Below are positions 50,965 to 60,716 of a stretch of 64,000 nucleotides of DNA, in pieces. Under the pieces are notes generated by a model. That model made no database searches. It saw only the letters and a program-made list of their open reading frames with translations, and was not told the DNA's origin. Both the position numbers and the translations under genes were made by a program. The DNA comes from Virgisporangium ochraceum (lineage in GTDB: Bacteria > Actinomycetota > Actinomycetes > Mycobacteriales > Micromonosporaceae), in contig NZ_BOPH01000068.1 in the NCBI RefSeq assembly GCF_016863655.1, positions 106,911-170,910 on the forward strand, read 5' to 3'. Every line of letters begins with the position of its first letter. Position 1 is the first letter of the stretch.

Positions 50965-53900
50965 CTATATCCCCGCCCGTCGCCGGTACCCGTTGACGAA
51001 CGACAGCAGCTCGGGGCCGACGGGACGCCGGCCCGGCTGGATGTCGCAGGTGCCCACCTTGCTCTCCTGGATCAGCACGTTCGGGTCCAGGTTGATCCCG
51101 ATCAGGTCGTTGGCCGAGTCGCCGGTGACCAGGCCGGTGCCTCCCCAGTGGTAGGGCAGCCAGATCTGGTGCAGGGTCCGCCTTTCGACCCGCAACGGCC
51201 GCAACCGCGAGGTGACGATCACCCGCGCCTCGATCACCGACCGCGCCGTGACGATGTGCGCCCAGCCCAGGTGCTCCAGCGACCGGAGTTCGGCGAGGGC
51301 GGGCGACACCTCGACGAACATCGCCGGCTGCAGCTCCGACAGGTATGCCAGCGTGCGGCTCATGCCGCCCGCGGTGTGGTGCTCGGTGAGCCGGCTGGTC
51401 GTGAAGACGAACGGGTACACCTCGTGGCGCCGGTCGGGTGGGCTGGGGTTGTCGGGGTTCTCCTCGCGCGGGTACGCCTTGCGCGTCGGGTTCGCCTGCT
51501 GCTTGTACAGCGGGTTGCCCGTGTGCGACTCGACCGGTTCGTAGTGGGTCGGCATCGGGCCGTCGATCAGCCCGGCCGGCACGTACAGCCAGCCCTTCCC
51601 GTCGCCCTGCATGATGAACGCGTCGTCGCCGGCCAGCGCCTCGACCCCGCTGGCGTCGGGCGGCGGGCGGTGGTCGGGCGGCAGGTTCTTCGGGAAGTCG
51701 GGCACGTCGTGCCCGGTCCACTCACCCTTCTCGGGATCCCACCACACGTAGGCCTTCCGCTCGCTCCACGGCCTACCGGAAGGGTCGGCCGAGGCCCGGT
51801 TGTAGAGCGTGCGCCGGTTCGCCGGCCAGACCCAGCCCCACTCCGGCGCGACCCAGGTCTGCTCCCGGCCGGGCTTGCGGCGGGCCGCCTGGTTCACGCC
51901 GTCGGCGTAGACGCCGGAGTAGATCCAGCAGCCGCCGACCGTCGAGCCGTCGTCGCGGTACTCGGAGAAGCCGGACAGGAGCCGACGGGACCCGACCTCG
52001 TACCCGTTGATCTCCTTCAGGACGTCGGAGGCGCCCGGCTCGTCGTGTGGGCCGTGGACGGGGTAGTCCCAGGCCAGGTCGAGCACGGGCCGGTCGCGGT
52101 CGAGGTCGGAGTCCGCGAGCCGCTCCCGGATCATCCGGCCCAGGTGGTAGAAGAACCAGAGCTCCGACCGGCAGTCGCCCGGCGGGTCGAGCGCCTTCTC
52201 CCGCCACTGCAGCATCCGCTGCGTCTGGGTGAACGTGCCCTCCTTCTCCACGTGCGAGGCGGCCGGCATCAGGAACACTTCCGTGCGACACGTGGAAGGT
52301 GAGATCTCGCCGGTCTCGATCTCTGGGCCGGTCTTCCAGAAGTTCGCGCTCTCGATCTCGTAGAGGTCGCGGACCACCAGCCAGTCGAGGTTGGCCATGC
52401 CCAGGCGCTGCGCCTTGCCGTGCGCCGACCCGACCGCCGGGTTCTGGCCGAGCAGGAAGTACCCCTTGACCTTGCCGTCGATCATGTTCAGCACCTGCTG
52501 ATAGGTGCCGTGGTCGCCGGTCAGCCGGGGCAGGTGGTCGAAGAGGAAGTCGTTTCCGGCGGTGGCGTTCTCCCCGAAATACGCCTTCAGCAGCGAGACC
52601 GCATACGCGCCGGCGTTCGCCCAGAAGCCCTTCTGACCGGGGTGCCGGATGCTGTCGACCCACTCCGTGAGCGACGTGTGCTCGTCGGCCCGCGGCATCG
52701 GCAGGTAGCCGGGCAGCAGGTTGAACAGCGTCGGGATGTCGGTGGACCCCTGGATGCTGGCGTGCCCGCGCAGCGCCATGATGCCGCCGCCCGGGCGACC
52801 CATGTTGCCCAGGAGCAGCTGGATGATCGCGCCGGTGCGGATGTACTGGACGCCCACGCTGTGCTGCGTCCAGCCGACCGAGTAGACCAGCGCGGTCGTC
52901 TTCTCCCGGCCGGAGTTCGCGGTCCACGCCTCGCACACCGCGAGGAAGTCGGCCACCGGCACGCCGCAGACCCGCTCGACCAGCTCGGGCGTGTACCGGG
53001 CGAAGTGCCGCTTCAGCACCTGGTAGACGCACCGCGGGTGCTGCAGCGTCTCGTCGCGTTCCAGCTCCGAGGGAACAGGCGCGCCGTGCGACTCGTGCTG
53101 CAGGCCGGCCGCGGTCTCCCGTTCGGCGTGGGTGTCTCCCGAGTCGTCGCCGGCGCCGCCGCCGGTGCGGTCGACGTCCTGACCCTTGTAGTTCCACGAC
53201 GACGGGTCGTACGTGTTCGTGTCGGGGTCGAAGCCGGAGAACAGCCCGTCGAGGTCCTCGGTGTCGACGAAGTCGTCACGCAGGATCGTGGCCGCGTTGG
53301 TGTAGGCGAGCACGTATTCACGGAAGTCGAGCTCGTTCTCGAGGATGTACCGCACGATCCCACCGAGAAACGCGATGTCCGACCCCGCCCGCACGGCGAC
53401 GAACCGGTGCGCGAGCGCGGAGGTCCGCGTGAACCGGGGATCGACGTGGATGACCGTGGCCCCACGGTTCTTGGCCTCGATCACCCACTGGAAGCCCACC
53501 GGATGGGCCTCGGCCATGTTCGAGCCCTGGATGATGATGCAGTCGGCGTTCGCCAGATCCTGCTGGAAACCGGTCGCGCCACCGCGACCGAAGCTGGTTC
53601 CCAGACCGGGAACCGTGGCGGAGTGTCAAATACGGGCCTGGTTCTCGATCTGGATCGCGCCCAGAGCGGTGAAGAGCTTCTTGATCAGGTAGTTCTCTTC
53701 GTTGTCGAGCGTGGCGCCGCCGAGGCTGGAGATGCCCAGGGTGCGGTTGACCCGCCGTCCTTCGGCGTCGTGCGACTCCCAGGTCTCCGCACGCGCCTTG
53801 ACCACGCGGTCGGCGATCATTTCCATCGCCGTCTCGAGGTCCAGGTCCTCCCACTCGGTGCCGTAGGCCCGCCGGTACTTCACCGACCGGAGCCGGTCGG

Positions 53901-54195
53901 GGTTGGTGACCAGGCTCTTGCTCGCGGAGCCCTTGGGACACAGCCGGCCGCGGGAGATCGGCGAGTCGGGGTCGCCCTCGATCTGGGTGACCACGCCGTC
54001 GCGCACGAACACCCGCTGCCCGCAGCCCACCGCGCAGTACGGGCAGACCGAGCGCGCAACGTGATCGGCATCACCCGTCCGGGCGTGCAGCGAGGCCGAC
54101 CGCGCAGACTGCGCCGCGGCGCCCCGCCCGAGCGGGTCGGTGCCCGTGACCTGCCGGTACACCGGCCACAGGTGCAACAACCGACGGACGCCCAC
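50965..54195 (-). CDS. fdhA: Selenocysteine-containing formate dehydrogenase alpha subunit (UGA at 53626-53628 read as Sec190)
   Basis: One 1076-residue molybdopterin oxidoreductase is interrupted by an in-frame TGA at 53628-53626. The [4Fe-4S] site is C51, C54, C58, C86 (CPYCAVGC...LCPKG). The TGA falls exactly at the active site, NQAR-I-(Sec)-H, and the frame continues without shift as SATVPGLGTSFGRGGATGF and QGSNMAEAHPVGFQW. A hairpin with a GGUCU loop follows at the standard spacing. It oxidises formate to CO2 at a Mo/W-bis-MGD centre. No Tat signal is present, so it faces the cytoplasm. GTG 54195. It heads the FDH operon. Confidence 0.94.
53596..53628 (-). promoter_or_regulatory. SECIS element and Sec UGA codon of formate dehydrogenase
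   Basis: On the minus strand the UGA (53628-53626) is followed after 18 bases by the loop GGUCU (53607-53603), closed by the perfect stem GGUUCCC/GGGAACC (53614-53608 with 53602-53596). The GGUCU loop and its 18-base distance are those of the E. coli fdhF SECIS, which binds SelB. Confidence 0.93.
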
Positions 54196-54257
54196 GATGC
54201 GAGCCTAAGGGAGTTCAGGGCAACCTGCTCGGCTGGCGGGCACGGTAGCGTGCTCTC

Positions 54258-55700
54258 GTGACTGATCAGTGGGACGTGATCGTCGTGGGCGGGGGTCCGC
54301 CCGGCGAGAATGCCGCGAGCTACGCGATCCAGGGCAGTAGCCGCACCGCGGCCATCGTGGAGAAGGAACTGGTCGGCGGCGAGTGCTCGTACTGGGCCTG
54401 CATGCCGAGCAAGGCGCTTCTGCGTCCCGTCGACGTGGTCGACGCGGCGAACGCGCTCACCGGGGTCCGCGGGGCCACGCTCGACGTGGCCGGCGTCCTC
54501 AAGCGGCGTGACCAGTTCACCCACAACCACGACGACAGCTCCCAGGTCGGCTGGGCCAACTCCGTCGGCATCGACGTCGTGCGCGGCCGGGGGCGTATCA
54601 CCGGTCCCAGGGAGCTCACGGTCACCGGCACCGACGGCACGGAACGGACGATCCGCGCGAACCACGCGGTGGTCCTCGCCACCGGCACCACGGCGGCGGT
54701 TCCGCCGGTGCCCGGGTTGCGCGAGGCGCTGCCGTGGACCTCCCGCGACGCGACCAACCTGCATGAGGTGCCGTCGAAGGTCGCCGTGATCGGCGGAGGT
54801 GTCGTGGCCTGCGAGGCGGCCGTGTGGCTGCGCGCGCTCGGCGCCGAGGTGGTCATGCTGGTGCGCGGCGACGCGCTGCTCGGCCGCAGCGAGCCGTTCG
54901 CGAGCGCGCTGGTCGCCGAGCGGTTCGCCGAGCTGGGTATCGACGTGCGGTTCAACGTGAGCGTCGAGCGGGTGTCGCGCAAGTCGCCGGCCGACACCGG
55001 CGAGGGGCGGGTCCACGGTGGCCCGGTCGACCTGGTCGCGGGCGGCGAGACGCTCGTCGTGGCCGAGGTCGTCGTCGCGGCGGGCCGCGTTCCGGCCACG
55101 GGCGATCTGGGACTGGACGCGCTGGGCCTGTCCCTGAAGAACGGCTTCGTCGAGGTGGACGACCACCTGACCGTCCCCGGGCACGACTGGCTGTACGCCG
55201 TCGGCGACATCACCGGGCGCGCCCTGCTCACCCACATGGGTAAGTACCAGGCCCGCATCGCGGGCACAGTGATCGGCGCGCGCGCCGAGGGGCGTCCCCT
55301 CGACGGCCCCCGCTACCGCGACGTGGCCGACCACGACATGGTGCCGCAGGTCGCGTTCTGTGACCCGCAGGTGGCGAGCGTCGGCCTCACCGAGGCGGCG
55401 GCCCGCCAGCGCGGCATCGACGTGGAGACCGTCGAGTACGACCTGGGCAACGTGGCCGGGGCGTCGCTGCAACGCGACGGGTACAAGGGCCGTGCCGGCC
55501 TGGTCATCGACCGGACGTCCGACGTTCTCGTCGGCGCCACCTTCGTCGGACCCGACGTTGCTGAACTGGTACACGCCGCCACCATCGCGGTGGTCGGCAA
55601 GGTGCCGGTCTCGACGCTCTGGCACGCCGTCCCGTCGTACCCGACGGTGAGTGAGATCTGGCTTCGCCTGCTCGAAGCCCGTGGGGAGGATTCTTCATGA
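54258..55700 (+). CDS. FAD/NAD(P)-dependent pyridine nucleotide-disulfide oxidoreductase
   Basis: The 480-residue flavoprotein has FAD loop VIVVGGGPPGENAA, the redox disulfide C43-x4-C48 in GGECSYWACMPSK, NAD loop VAVIGGGVVACEAA, FAD site LYAVGDITGRALL and a dimerisation domain. It resembles lipoamide dehydrogenase or mercuric reductase. The catalytic HPT...E of lipoamide dehydrogenase is here YPTVSEIW, so the base His is replaced or displaced. The true substrate is unclear. Its stop overlaps zwf by 4 bases (ATGA), suggesting a link with NADPH supply. Confidence 0.9.
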   Translation: MTDQWDVIVVGGGPPGENAASYAIQGSSRTAAIVEKELVGGECSYWACMPSKALLRPVDVVDAANALTGVRGATLDVAGVLKRRDQFTHNHDDSSQVGWANSVGIDVVRGRGRITGPRELTVTGTDGTERTIRANHAVVLATGTTAAVPPVPGLREALPWTSRDATNLHEVPSKVAVIGGGVVACEAAVWLRALGAEVVMLVRGDALLGRSEPFASALVAERFAELGIDVRFNVSVERVSRKSPADTGEGRVHGGPVDLVAGGETLVVAEVVVAAGRVPATGDLGLDALGLSLKNGFVEVDDHLTVPGHDWLYAVGDITGRALLTHMGKYQARIAGTVIGARAEGRPLDGPRYRDVADHDMVPQVAFCDPQVASVGLTEAAARQRGIDVETVEYDLGNVAGASLQRDGYKGRAGLVIDRTSDVLVGATFVGPDVAELVHAATIAVVGKVPVSTLWHAVPSYPTVSEIWLRLLEARGEDSS

Positions 55701-57178
55701 ACGACCTGCCGGTCGAAGCCGATGATCGTCGCGCACCGCCGACCACCCTGGTGATCTTCGGTGCGTCGGGTGACCTGACCGCCCGCAAGCTGGTGCCGGC
55801 CCTCAAGCGGCTCAACCACCACAAGCGGCTGGCCAAGGAGTTCGCCGTCGTCGGGGTGGCCCGCAGTCCGATGAGCGACGACGAGTTCCGCGCCAAGTGC
55901 TCCAACGGGCCCGACGACGGCCTGCTGCAGCGGTTCCGGTACCTCGCCGGCGGCTACGACGACCCCGACACCTACGCCCGGCTGAAGACGCTGCTCGACG
56001 AGCTCGACGAGCAGCTCGGCACCGGTGGCAACCGGGTGTTCTACCTGTCCACCCCGGCGCAGGCGTTCGAGCCGGTGGTGCGCGGGCTCACCGCCGCCGG
56101 GCTCAACCACGGCGCCGGGCCCGAGAGCTTCTCCCGCGTGGTCATCGAGAAGCCGTACGGCAACGACCTGGCCAGCGCGAAGGCGCTCGACGACACCGTG
56201 CACGCCGGGTTCGACGAGTCACAGGTGTTCCGCATCGACCACTACCTCGGCAAGGACACCGTGCAGAACGTGCTGGCGCTGCGGTTCGCCAACGCGATCT
56301 TCCAGCCGATCTGGGACCGCACGTGGGTCGACCACGTGCAGATCACGGTCGCCGAGACGCTCGGTGTCGGCACCCGGGGCAGCTTCTACGAGCATGCCGG
56401 CGCCACCCGCGACATCCTGCAGAACCATGTGCTGCAGGTGCTCGCGCTGGCCCTGATGGAGCCGCCGGCCTCGTTCTCGCCGGAGAACGTACGCAACGAG
56501 AAGGTCAAGCTGCTCCAGTCGATCCGGCTGCCCACCACCCGCGACATCGACCGCATCGCGGTGCGTGGCCAGTACAGCCGCGGCGGCACGTCCGACGAGC
56601 TGATGCCCGGCTACCGCGAGGAGGTCGGCGTCAACCCGCGGTCGAAGACCGAGACGTACGCGGCCCTGCGCCTCGACGTCGACAACTGGCGCTGGGCGGG
56701 TGTGCCGTTCTACGTGCGCACCGGCAAGCGGCTGCCGCAGCGGCTCACCGAGGTGGTGCTGCAGTTCCAGCGCCCGCCGCACCTGCCCATCCGGGCCGAC
56801 CAGGTCAGCGAGCTCAAGCCCGACGCGCTGATCCTGCGCATCCAGCCCGACGAGGGCATCACGCTGCGCTTCGGCGCGAAGGTGCCGGGGCACTCGTTCC
56901 AGGTGCGGTCGGCGTCGATGGAGTTCTCGTACCAGGAGACGTTCAAGGAGGAGTCACCGGAGGCGTACGAGCGGCTGCTGCTCGACGCGATGATCGGCGA
57001 CCCCACCCTGTTCATCCGCTCCGACGAGGTCGAGCACAGCTGGCGCATCGTCGACCCGATCGTGGCCCACTGGCAGGAGTCCGACGGGCGCATCCCGTTC
57101 TACGAGGCGGCGAGCTGGGGGCCGTCGGAGGCCGACCAGCTGCTCGAACGCGACGGGCGGGCCTGGCATAACGGCTGA
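55697..57178 (+). CDS. zwf: Glucose-6-phosphate 1-dehydrogenase
   Basis: The 493-residue enzyme catalyses the first step of the oxidative pentose phosphate pathway. Seen are the NADP loop VIFGASGDLTARKLVPAL, the substrate-site signature RIDHYLGKDTVQN near residue 180 with its Lys and His, and EKPYGNDLASA. ATG 55697 overlaps the upstream reductase stop. Length is standard. The stop codon lies in the first of four 13-bp tandem repeats. Confidence 0.97.
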   Translation: MNDLPVEADDRRAPPTTLVIFGASGDLTARKLVPALKRLNHHKRLAKEFAVVGVARSPMSDDEFRAKCSNGPDDGLLQRFRYLAGGYDDPDTYARLKTLLDELDEQLGTGGNRVFYLSTPAQAFEPVVRGLTAAGLNHGAGPESFSRVVIEKPYGNDLASAKALDDTVHAGFDESQVFRIDHYLGKDTVQNVLALRFANAIFQPIWDRTWVDHVQITVAETLGVGTRGSFYEHAGATRDILQNHVLQVLALALMEPPASFSPENVRNEKVKLLQSIRLPTTRDIDRIAVRGQYSRGGTSDELMPGYREEVGVNPRSKTETYAALRLDVDNWRWAGVPFYVRTGKRLPQRLTEVVLQFQRPPHLPIRADQVSELKPDALILRIQPDEGITLRFGAKVPGHSFQVRSASMEFSYQETFKEESPEAYERLLLDAMIGDPTLFIRSDEVEHSWRIVDPIVAHWQESDGRIPFYEAASWGPSEADQLLERDGRAWHNG

Positions 57179-57218
57179 GCATAACGGCTGAGCACAACGA
57201 CTGAGCACAACAGCTGAG
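57167..57218. repeat. 13-bp tandem repeat (four units) over the zwf stop codon
   Basis: Units CATAACGGCTGAG (57167, 57180) and CACAAC-GACTGAG/AGCTGAG (57193, 57206) each contain TGA. The period of 13 places a stop in different frames in successive units, a staggered set of stops after zwf. Confidence 0.92.
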
Positions 57219-57233
57219 CACACACCGACCCAC

Positions 57234-57265
57234 GTGAGGGCCTCCGCCGATGGCGGGGCCCTCAC
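57234..57265. terminator. Bidirectional terminator between zwf and WD40 gene
   Basis: GTGAGGGCC-T-CCGCC pairs with GGCGG-GGCCCTCAC (57234-57265) with one bulged base and a 3-base GAT loop. It lies between convergent genes and touches the WD40 gene stop. A T-run is lacking, as is common in GC-rich genomes. Confidence 0.75.
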
Positions 57266-58350
57266 CGGTTGCGGAGACCGTCCAGGCTCCAGAACTCGAT
57301 GCGGTGGTCGCGGATCACGGCCAGCGTGTCGCCGTCGGGGCTGAGCGCGATGTCGTTGATGTCGTCGGAGCCGTCCTTGCCGTAGGTCCGGCCGACCTCG
57401 GCGACGCTCTGCACGTCCCAGATCCGCATCGAGTTGAGGCTCGCCGTGATCATCGTGCGGCCGTCGGCGGTGAGGATCACCGAGTGGACCGGCTGGAACT
57501 CGTGGCCCCGGAACTCGGTGTGCTCGCGGGCGGTCAGGTTCCAGACGTTGGCGACGAAGTCGCCGCTGCCGTCGGCGAGCACGGTGCCGCTGCGGTCGAA
57601 CGCCACCGCGTTCACCGACGCGCCGGGCTGGTGCGCGACCAGCGGTTCGCCCTCGGGCTGGCGGGTGTCGGTGCTCCACAGCACCACGGTGCCGCCGCCG
57701 GTGTCGCCGGTGGCGACGCGTGACCCGTCGGGGCTGAACGCCACCGACGAGTGGGAGCCGTTGGCGGCCTGCAGCAGCCCGACGACCCGCCGGTCGGCGA
57801 GGTTCCACAGGGCGGTTCCGCCGTCGCCGGCGACGGCCAGCAGCGTGCTGTCGGGGTTGATCGCCAGCCCGATCGCCCGGGTCAGCCCCTCGGCGGCGAG
57901 CGGCTCGCCGACCGGTTGCCGGCTCTCGGTGTCCCAGACCCGCACCGAGTTGTCCTCGGCCACGGTGACCAGGCGACGCCCGTCCGGACTGATGACCATC
58001 GTCAGGACCCGGCTGCCGATCTCGAACACCGCGCCGGCGCGGCGGTGCGTGACCGGGTGCCGCACCTCGACGGTCGTGCCGGTGGCCGCGTAGAGCCAGG
58101 TGCCCTCGGGGTCGAACGCGACCTGCCGGAACATCGACCCGCCGTCGAGCTCGCCGCGGTAGCCGCTGGCGGCCCGCACGGTGTCGGTGTCACGCACGGA
58201 CTGGACCGTCAGTACCACCGCCGTCGCGGCGAGCAGGACCAGCGCCACGATCGAGGCCACCACCACCGACGTGCGGTTCTCGGCGGACACCGCCGGTGGT
58301 GGCGGTTCCGTCGGCCGCTCGGCGGAGTCGCTGCGCAGCATCGCCTTCAC
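57262..58350 (-). CDS. WD40-repeat protein with N-terminal membrane anchor
   Basis: The 362-residue protein has one helix near residues 28-52 (SVVVASIVALVLLAATAVVLTV). About seven WD40 blades follow: ISPDGRRLVTVAEDNSVRVWD, INPDSTLLAVAGDGGTALWN, FSPDGSRVATGDTGGGTVVLW, LTADGRTMITASLNSMRIWD and LSPDGDTLAVIRDHRIEFWS. GTG 58350 is preferred because GAGG stands 7 bases before; GTG 58356 is also possible. The propeller probably sits outside the membrane as a protein-binding platform. Partner unknown. Confidence 0.9.
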   Translation of the reverse strand: MKAMLRSDSAERPTEPPPPAVSAENRTSVVVASIVALVLLAATAVVLTVQSVRDTDTVRAASGYRGELDGGSMFRQVAFDPEGTWLYAATGTTVEVRHPVTHRRAGAVFEIGSRVLTMVISPDGRRLVTVAEDNSVRVWDTESRQPVGEPLAAEGLTRAIGLAINPDSTLLAVAGDGGTALWNLADRRVVGLLQAANGSHSSVAFSPDGSRVATGDTGGGTVVLWSTDTRQPEGEPLVAHQPGASVNAVAFDRSGTVLADGSGDFVANVWNLTAREHTEFRGHEFQPVHSVILTADGRTMITASLNSMRIWDVQSVAEVGRTYGKDGSDDINDIALSPDGDTLAVIRDHRIEFWSLDGLRNR

Positions 58351-58384
58351 GCGCACACCTCAGATACAAATGACAATGGATGCC

Positions 58385-59143
58385 TCAGCCTACGGTCACG
58401 AACGGGGCGACCGTGATACCGGCCTCCTCCAACGCCGTCCGCACCCGCCGGCCCACGTCGACGGCCGCCGGGGTGTCGCCGTGGAGGCAGAACGACTCCG
58501 CCGCGACCCGCACCACGCTGCCGTCGGCGGCGACCACGGTGCCCTCGGCCGCCATCCGCACGGCCCGCGCGGTCACCTCGGCCGCGTCGTGGATCACCGC
58601 ACCGCGCTGTCCGCGCGGAACGAGACCGCCGTCGGGGGTGTAGGCCCGGTCGAGAAAGGCCTCGGGGACCGCCCTGAGCCCCTTCTCCGTGGCGACCTCC
58701 ATCAGCCGCGAGCCGGGGAGCGTGAGCACGGGCAGGGCCGGGTCGTACGCGGCGACGGCGTCGACCACGGCACCGGCCTGCGCGGGTTCCCGCGCCGCGG
58801 CGTGGTACAGCGCGCCGTGCGGCTTGACGTAGGTGACCCGGGTGCCGGCGGTCCGCGCGATCCCGTCGAGCGCGGCGAGCTGGTAGAGCACGTCGGCGGC
58901 CAGTTCGGCCGGCTCGTAGGCGATGTAGCGGCGGCCGAAGCCGGCGAGGTCTCGGTAGCCGACCTGGGCGCCGACGCTGACGCCCTTCGCGGCGGCGGTC
59001 GCGCACACCTGGCGCATGGTCAGCGGGTCGCCGGCGTGGAACCCGCAGGCCACGTTCGCGCTGGTGACGAGGTCGAGCAGCGCGGCGTCCTCGGTGAGGT
59101 GCCAGCGGCCGAAGCCCTCGCCGAGGTCGGCGTTCAGGTCCAT
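58385..59143 (-). CDS. pxpA: 5-oxoprolinase subunit A (LamB/YcsF family)
   Basis: The 252-residue protein reads MDLNADLGEGFGRW, VTSANVACGFHAGDPLTM, GAQVGYRDLAGFGRR, VKPHGALYHA and AESFCLHGDTPAAV, all blocks of the YcsF/PxpA family. With PxpB and PxpC it opens 5-oxoproline to glutamate using ATP. ATG 59143 has AAGGGCGA upstream and overlaps pxpC by 10 bases. Confidence 0.95.
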   Translation of the reverse strand: MDLNADLGEGFGRWHLTEDAALLDLVTSANVACGFHAGDPLTMRQVCATAAAKGVSVGAQVGYRDLAGFGRRYIAYEPAELAADVLYQLAALDGIARTAGTRVTYVKPHGALYHAAAREPAQAGAVVDAVAAYDPALPVLTLPGSRLMEVATEKGLRAVPEAFLDRAYTPDGGLVPRGQRGAVIHDAAEVTARAVRMAAEGTVVAADGSVVRVAAESFCLHGDTPAAVDVGRRVRTALEEAGITVAPFVTVG

Positions 59144-60000
59144 GCGTCGCCCTTCTGAACCACGGTCATCCTGAGCTTCGCGCCGGGCCGGCTCTGGGCG
59201 AGCACGGGCAGGTCGTCGGGGTGTACGACGCCGATCACCGGATAGCCGCCGGTCGTGGGGTGGTCGGCGAGGAAGACCAGCGGCTCGCCGCCCGCGGGCA
59301 CCTGCACCGCGCCGAGCACGATGCCCTCGCTGGGCAGCTCGTCGGTGTTGGCGCGGGTGAGCTTCGGCCCTTCGAGCCGGGCGGCGACCCGGTTCGACTT
59401 CGCCGAGACGGTCCACTCGGCGGTCCCCAGCGTCTGCCGCGCCTCGTCGGTGAACCAGTCGTCGCGGGGGCCGAGCGTGACGCGCAGCCTGGGCGTTCTC
59501 GGTTCGCTGGTGGTGAACCAGACCGGCGCGGCGGGTCCGGTGGGTGGGCCGACCGGCAGCGTGTCGCCGTCACGCAACGGTCGTGGGCCGAGCCCGGACA
59601 GCGTGTCGGTCGACCGGGAGCCCAGCACCGGCGGCACGTCGATCCCGCCGGCGACCGCCAGGTAGGTGCGCACGCCGGCGCTCGCCGGTCCGATGTCGAG
59701 CACGGCACCGGCGGGCACGGGCACCGGGACACCGGCGTCGACGCTCCGCCGGTCCACCGTGATCTTTGCCGCCGGAGCGCCGGTCACCGCGACGATCGTG
59801 GTCCGGTGGACGCGCAGCCGGCAGCCGGAGACGGTGATCTCGAGCCCGGCGGCCGCCCGGTCGTTGCCGACCAGGCGGTTGGCGAGGTGAAGGGCGGGTC
59901 CGTCGAGCGCGCCCGCCGCCGGGACGCCGAGATGCGCGTGCCCGGTGCGGCCCTGGTCCTGGACCGTCGTGAGCGCGCCCGCCCGCAGCACCTCGATCAC
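59134..60000 (-). CDS. pxpC: 5-oxoprolinase subunit C (biotin-dependent carboxyltransferase family)
   Basis: The 288-residue protein has the AHS2/KipA pattern: IEVLRAGALTTVQDQGRTGHAHLGVP, GALDGPALHLANRLVGND, AVAGGIDVPPVLGSRSTDT and DELPSEGIVLGAVQVPAGGEPLVFLAD. GTG 60000 overlaps pxpB by 4 bases with CGAGGAGG upstream. Confidence 0.95.
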   Translation of the reverse strand: MIEVLRAGALTTVQDQGRTGHAHLGVPAAGALDGPALHLANRLVGNDRAAAGLEITVSGCRLRVHRTTIVAVTGAPAAKITVDRRSVDAGVPVPVPAGAVLDIGPASAGVRTYLAVAGGIDVPPVLGSRSTDTLSGLGPRPLRDGDTLPVGPPTGPAAPVWFTTSEPRTPRLRVTLGPRDDWFTDEARQTLGTAEWTVSAKSNRVAARLEGPKLTRANTDELPSEGIVLGAVQVPAGGEPLVFLADHPTTGGYPVIGVVHPDDLPVLAQSRPGAKLRMTVVQKGDAWT

Positions 60001-60614
60001 CGGGCCTCCTCGAAGCGCACCCTGGCGCCCGGCCGGAACGTGCTGGGCGGGTCCCTGTCCAGGTCGAAGAGGACGAGGTCGGTGCGGCCGAGCAGCCGCC
60101 ACCCGCCCGGCGACGCCGCCGGGTAGACCGCCGTGTACTCGTCGGCGAGGGCCACCGAGCCCCGGGGGACGCTGACGCGGGGCTCGTCGAGGCGGGGTAC
60201 GCGCAGGTCGGGTGGCAGGCCGGTCAGGTAGGCGAAGCCGGGCGCGAAGCCGCAGAACGCCACCTCGAACTCCAGTTCCTGGTGCCGGCGGACGACGCCC
60301 TCCGGGCTGGTGTTCCACCGCTCGGCGATGTCGGCGAGGTCGAGCCCGTCGTAGACCGTGGGCACGGTGATCAGCTGGCTCTCGCCCTTCTCCGGCCTTC
60401 CGGGTTCCGCCGCTTTCGCCAGCGTTTCTGCGACTTCCAGCGGATTCGTCACACCATCGATGAGGACGGTCCTGGCCGCCGGCACGATGTCGACGGCGGT
60501 GAGCTCGCCCCGGTCCTTGCGCCGGGTGAGCTCGGCGTACCAGGCGGCAACCTCGTCGTGCCCGCCGACCTCGAGCAGCACCGCCGACCGACCCACCACG
60601 CGCGCTGCCCTCAC
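59997..60614 (-). CDS. pxpB: 5-oxoprolinase subunit B (AHS1/KipI family)
   Basis: The 205-residue protein has the KipI-type blocks FEVAFCGFAPGFAYLTGLP and PRVSVPRGSVALADEYTAVYPAASPGGWRLLGRT. GTG 60614 gives a start right before the first domain; the longer frame to 60761 reads through an inverted-repeat region and has no family match. It begins the pxpBCA operon. Confidence 0.94.
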   Translation of the reverse strand: MRAARVVGRSAVLLEVGGHDEVAAWYAELTRRKDRGELTAVDIVPAARTVLIDGVTNPLEVAETLAKAAEPGRPEKGESQLITVPTVYDGLDLADIAERWNTSPEGVVRRHQELEFEVAFCGFAPGFAYLTGLPPDLRVPRLDEPRVSVPRGSVALADEYTAVYPAASPGGWRLLGRTDLVLFDLDRDPPSTFRPGARVRFEEAR

Positions 60615-60662
60615 GGGGGGCCAGCCTAGTAGTGGTTTGTCGGGTTGCGGATCGCTCCGTGC

Positions 60663-60702
60663 CGCTCGCTGCCGTGGCGACACCCGCTCGCTGCCGTGGC
60701 GA
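60663..60702. repeat. Direct 18-bp repeat upstream of pxpB
   Basis: CGCTCGCTGCCGTGGCGA occurs at 60663-60680 and again at 60685-60702, separated by CACC. It lies in the divergent region between pxpB and the SoxR-type gene. Confidence 0.85.
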
Positions 60703-60716
60703 GCGCCGAGCCGGCG

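Noticed and set aside
50341..52302. 653-codon plus-strand frame opposite formate dehydrogenase
   Set aside because: Shadow composition, and the opposite strand has clear FeS and molybdopterin motifs.
53626..54195. Separate 189-residue oxidoreductase gene, with a second gene starting at 53517
   Set aside because: Both are in the same frame, joined by a UGA at the known Sec position followed by a SECIS hairpin, so they are one selenoprotein gene rather than a pseudogene or two genes.
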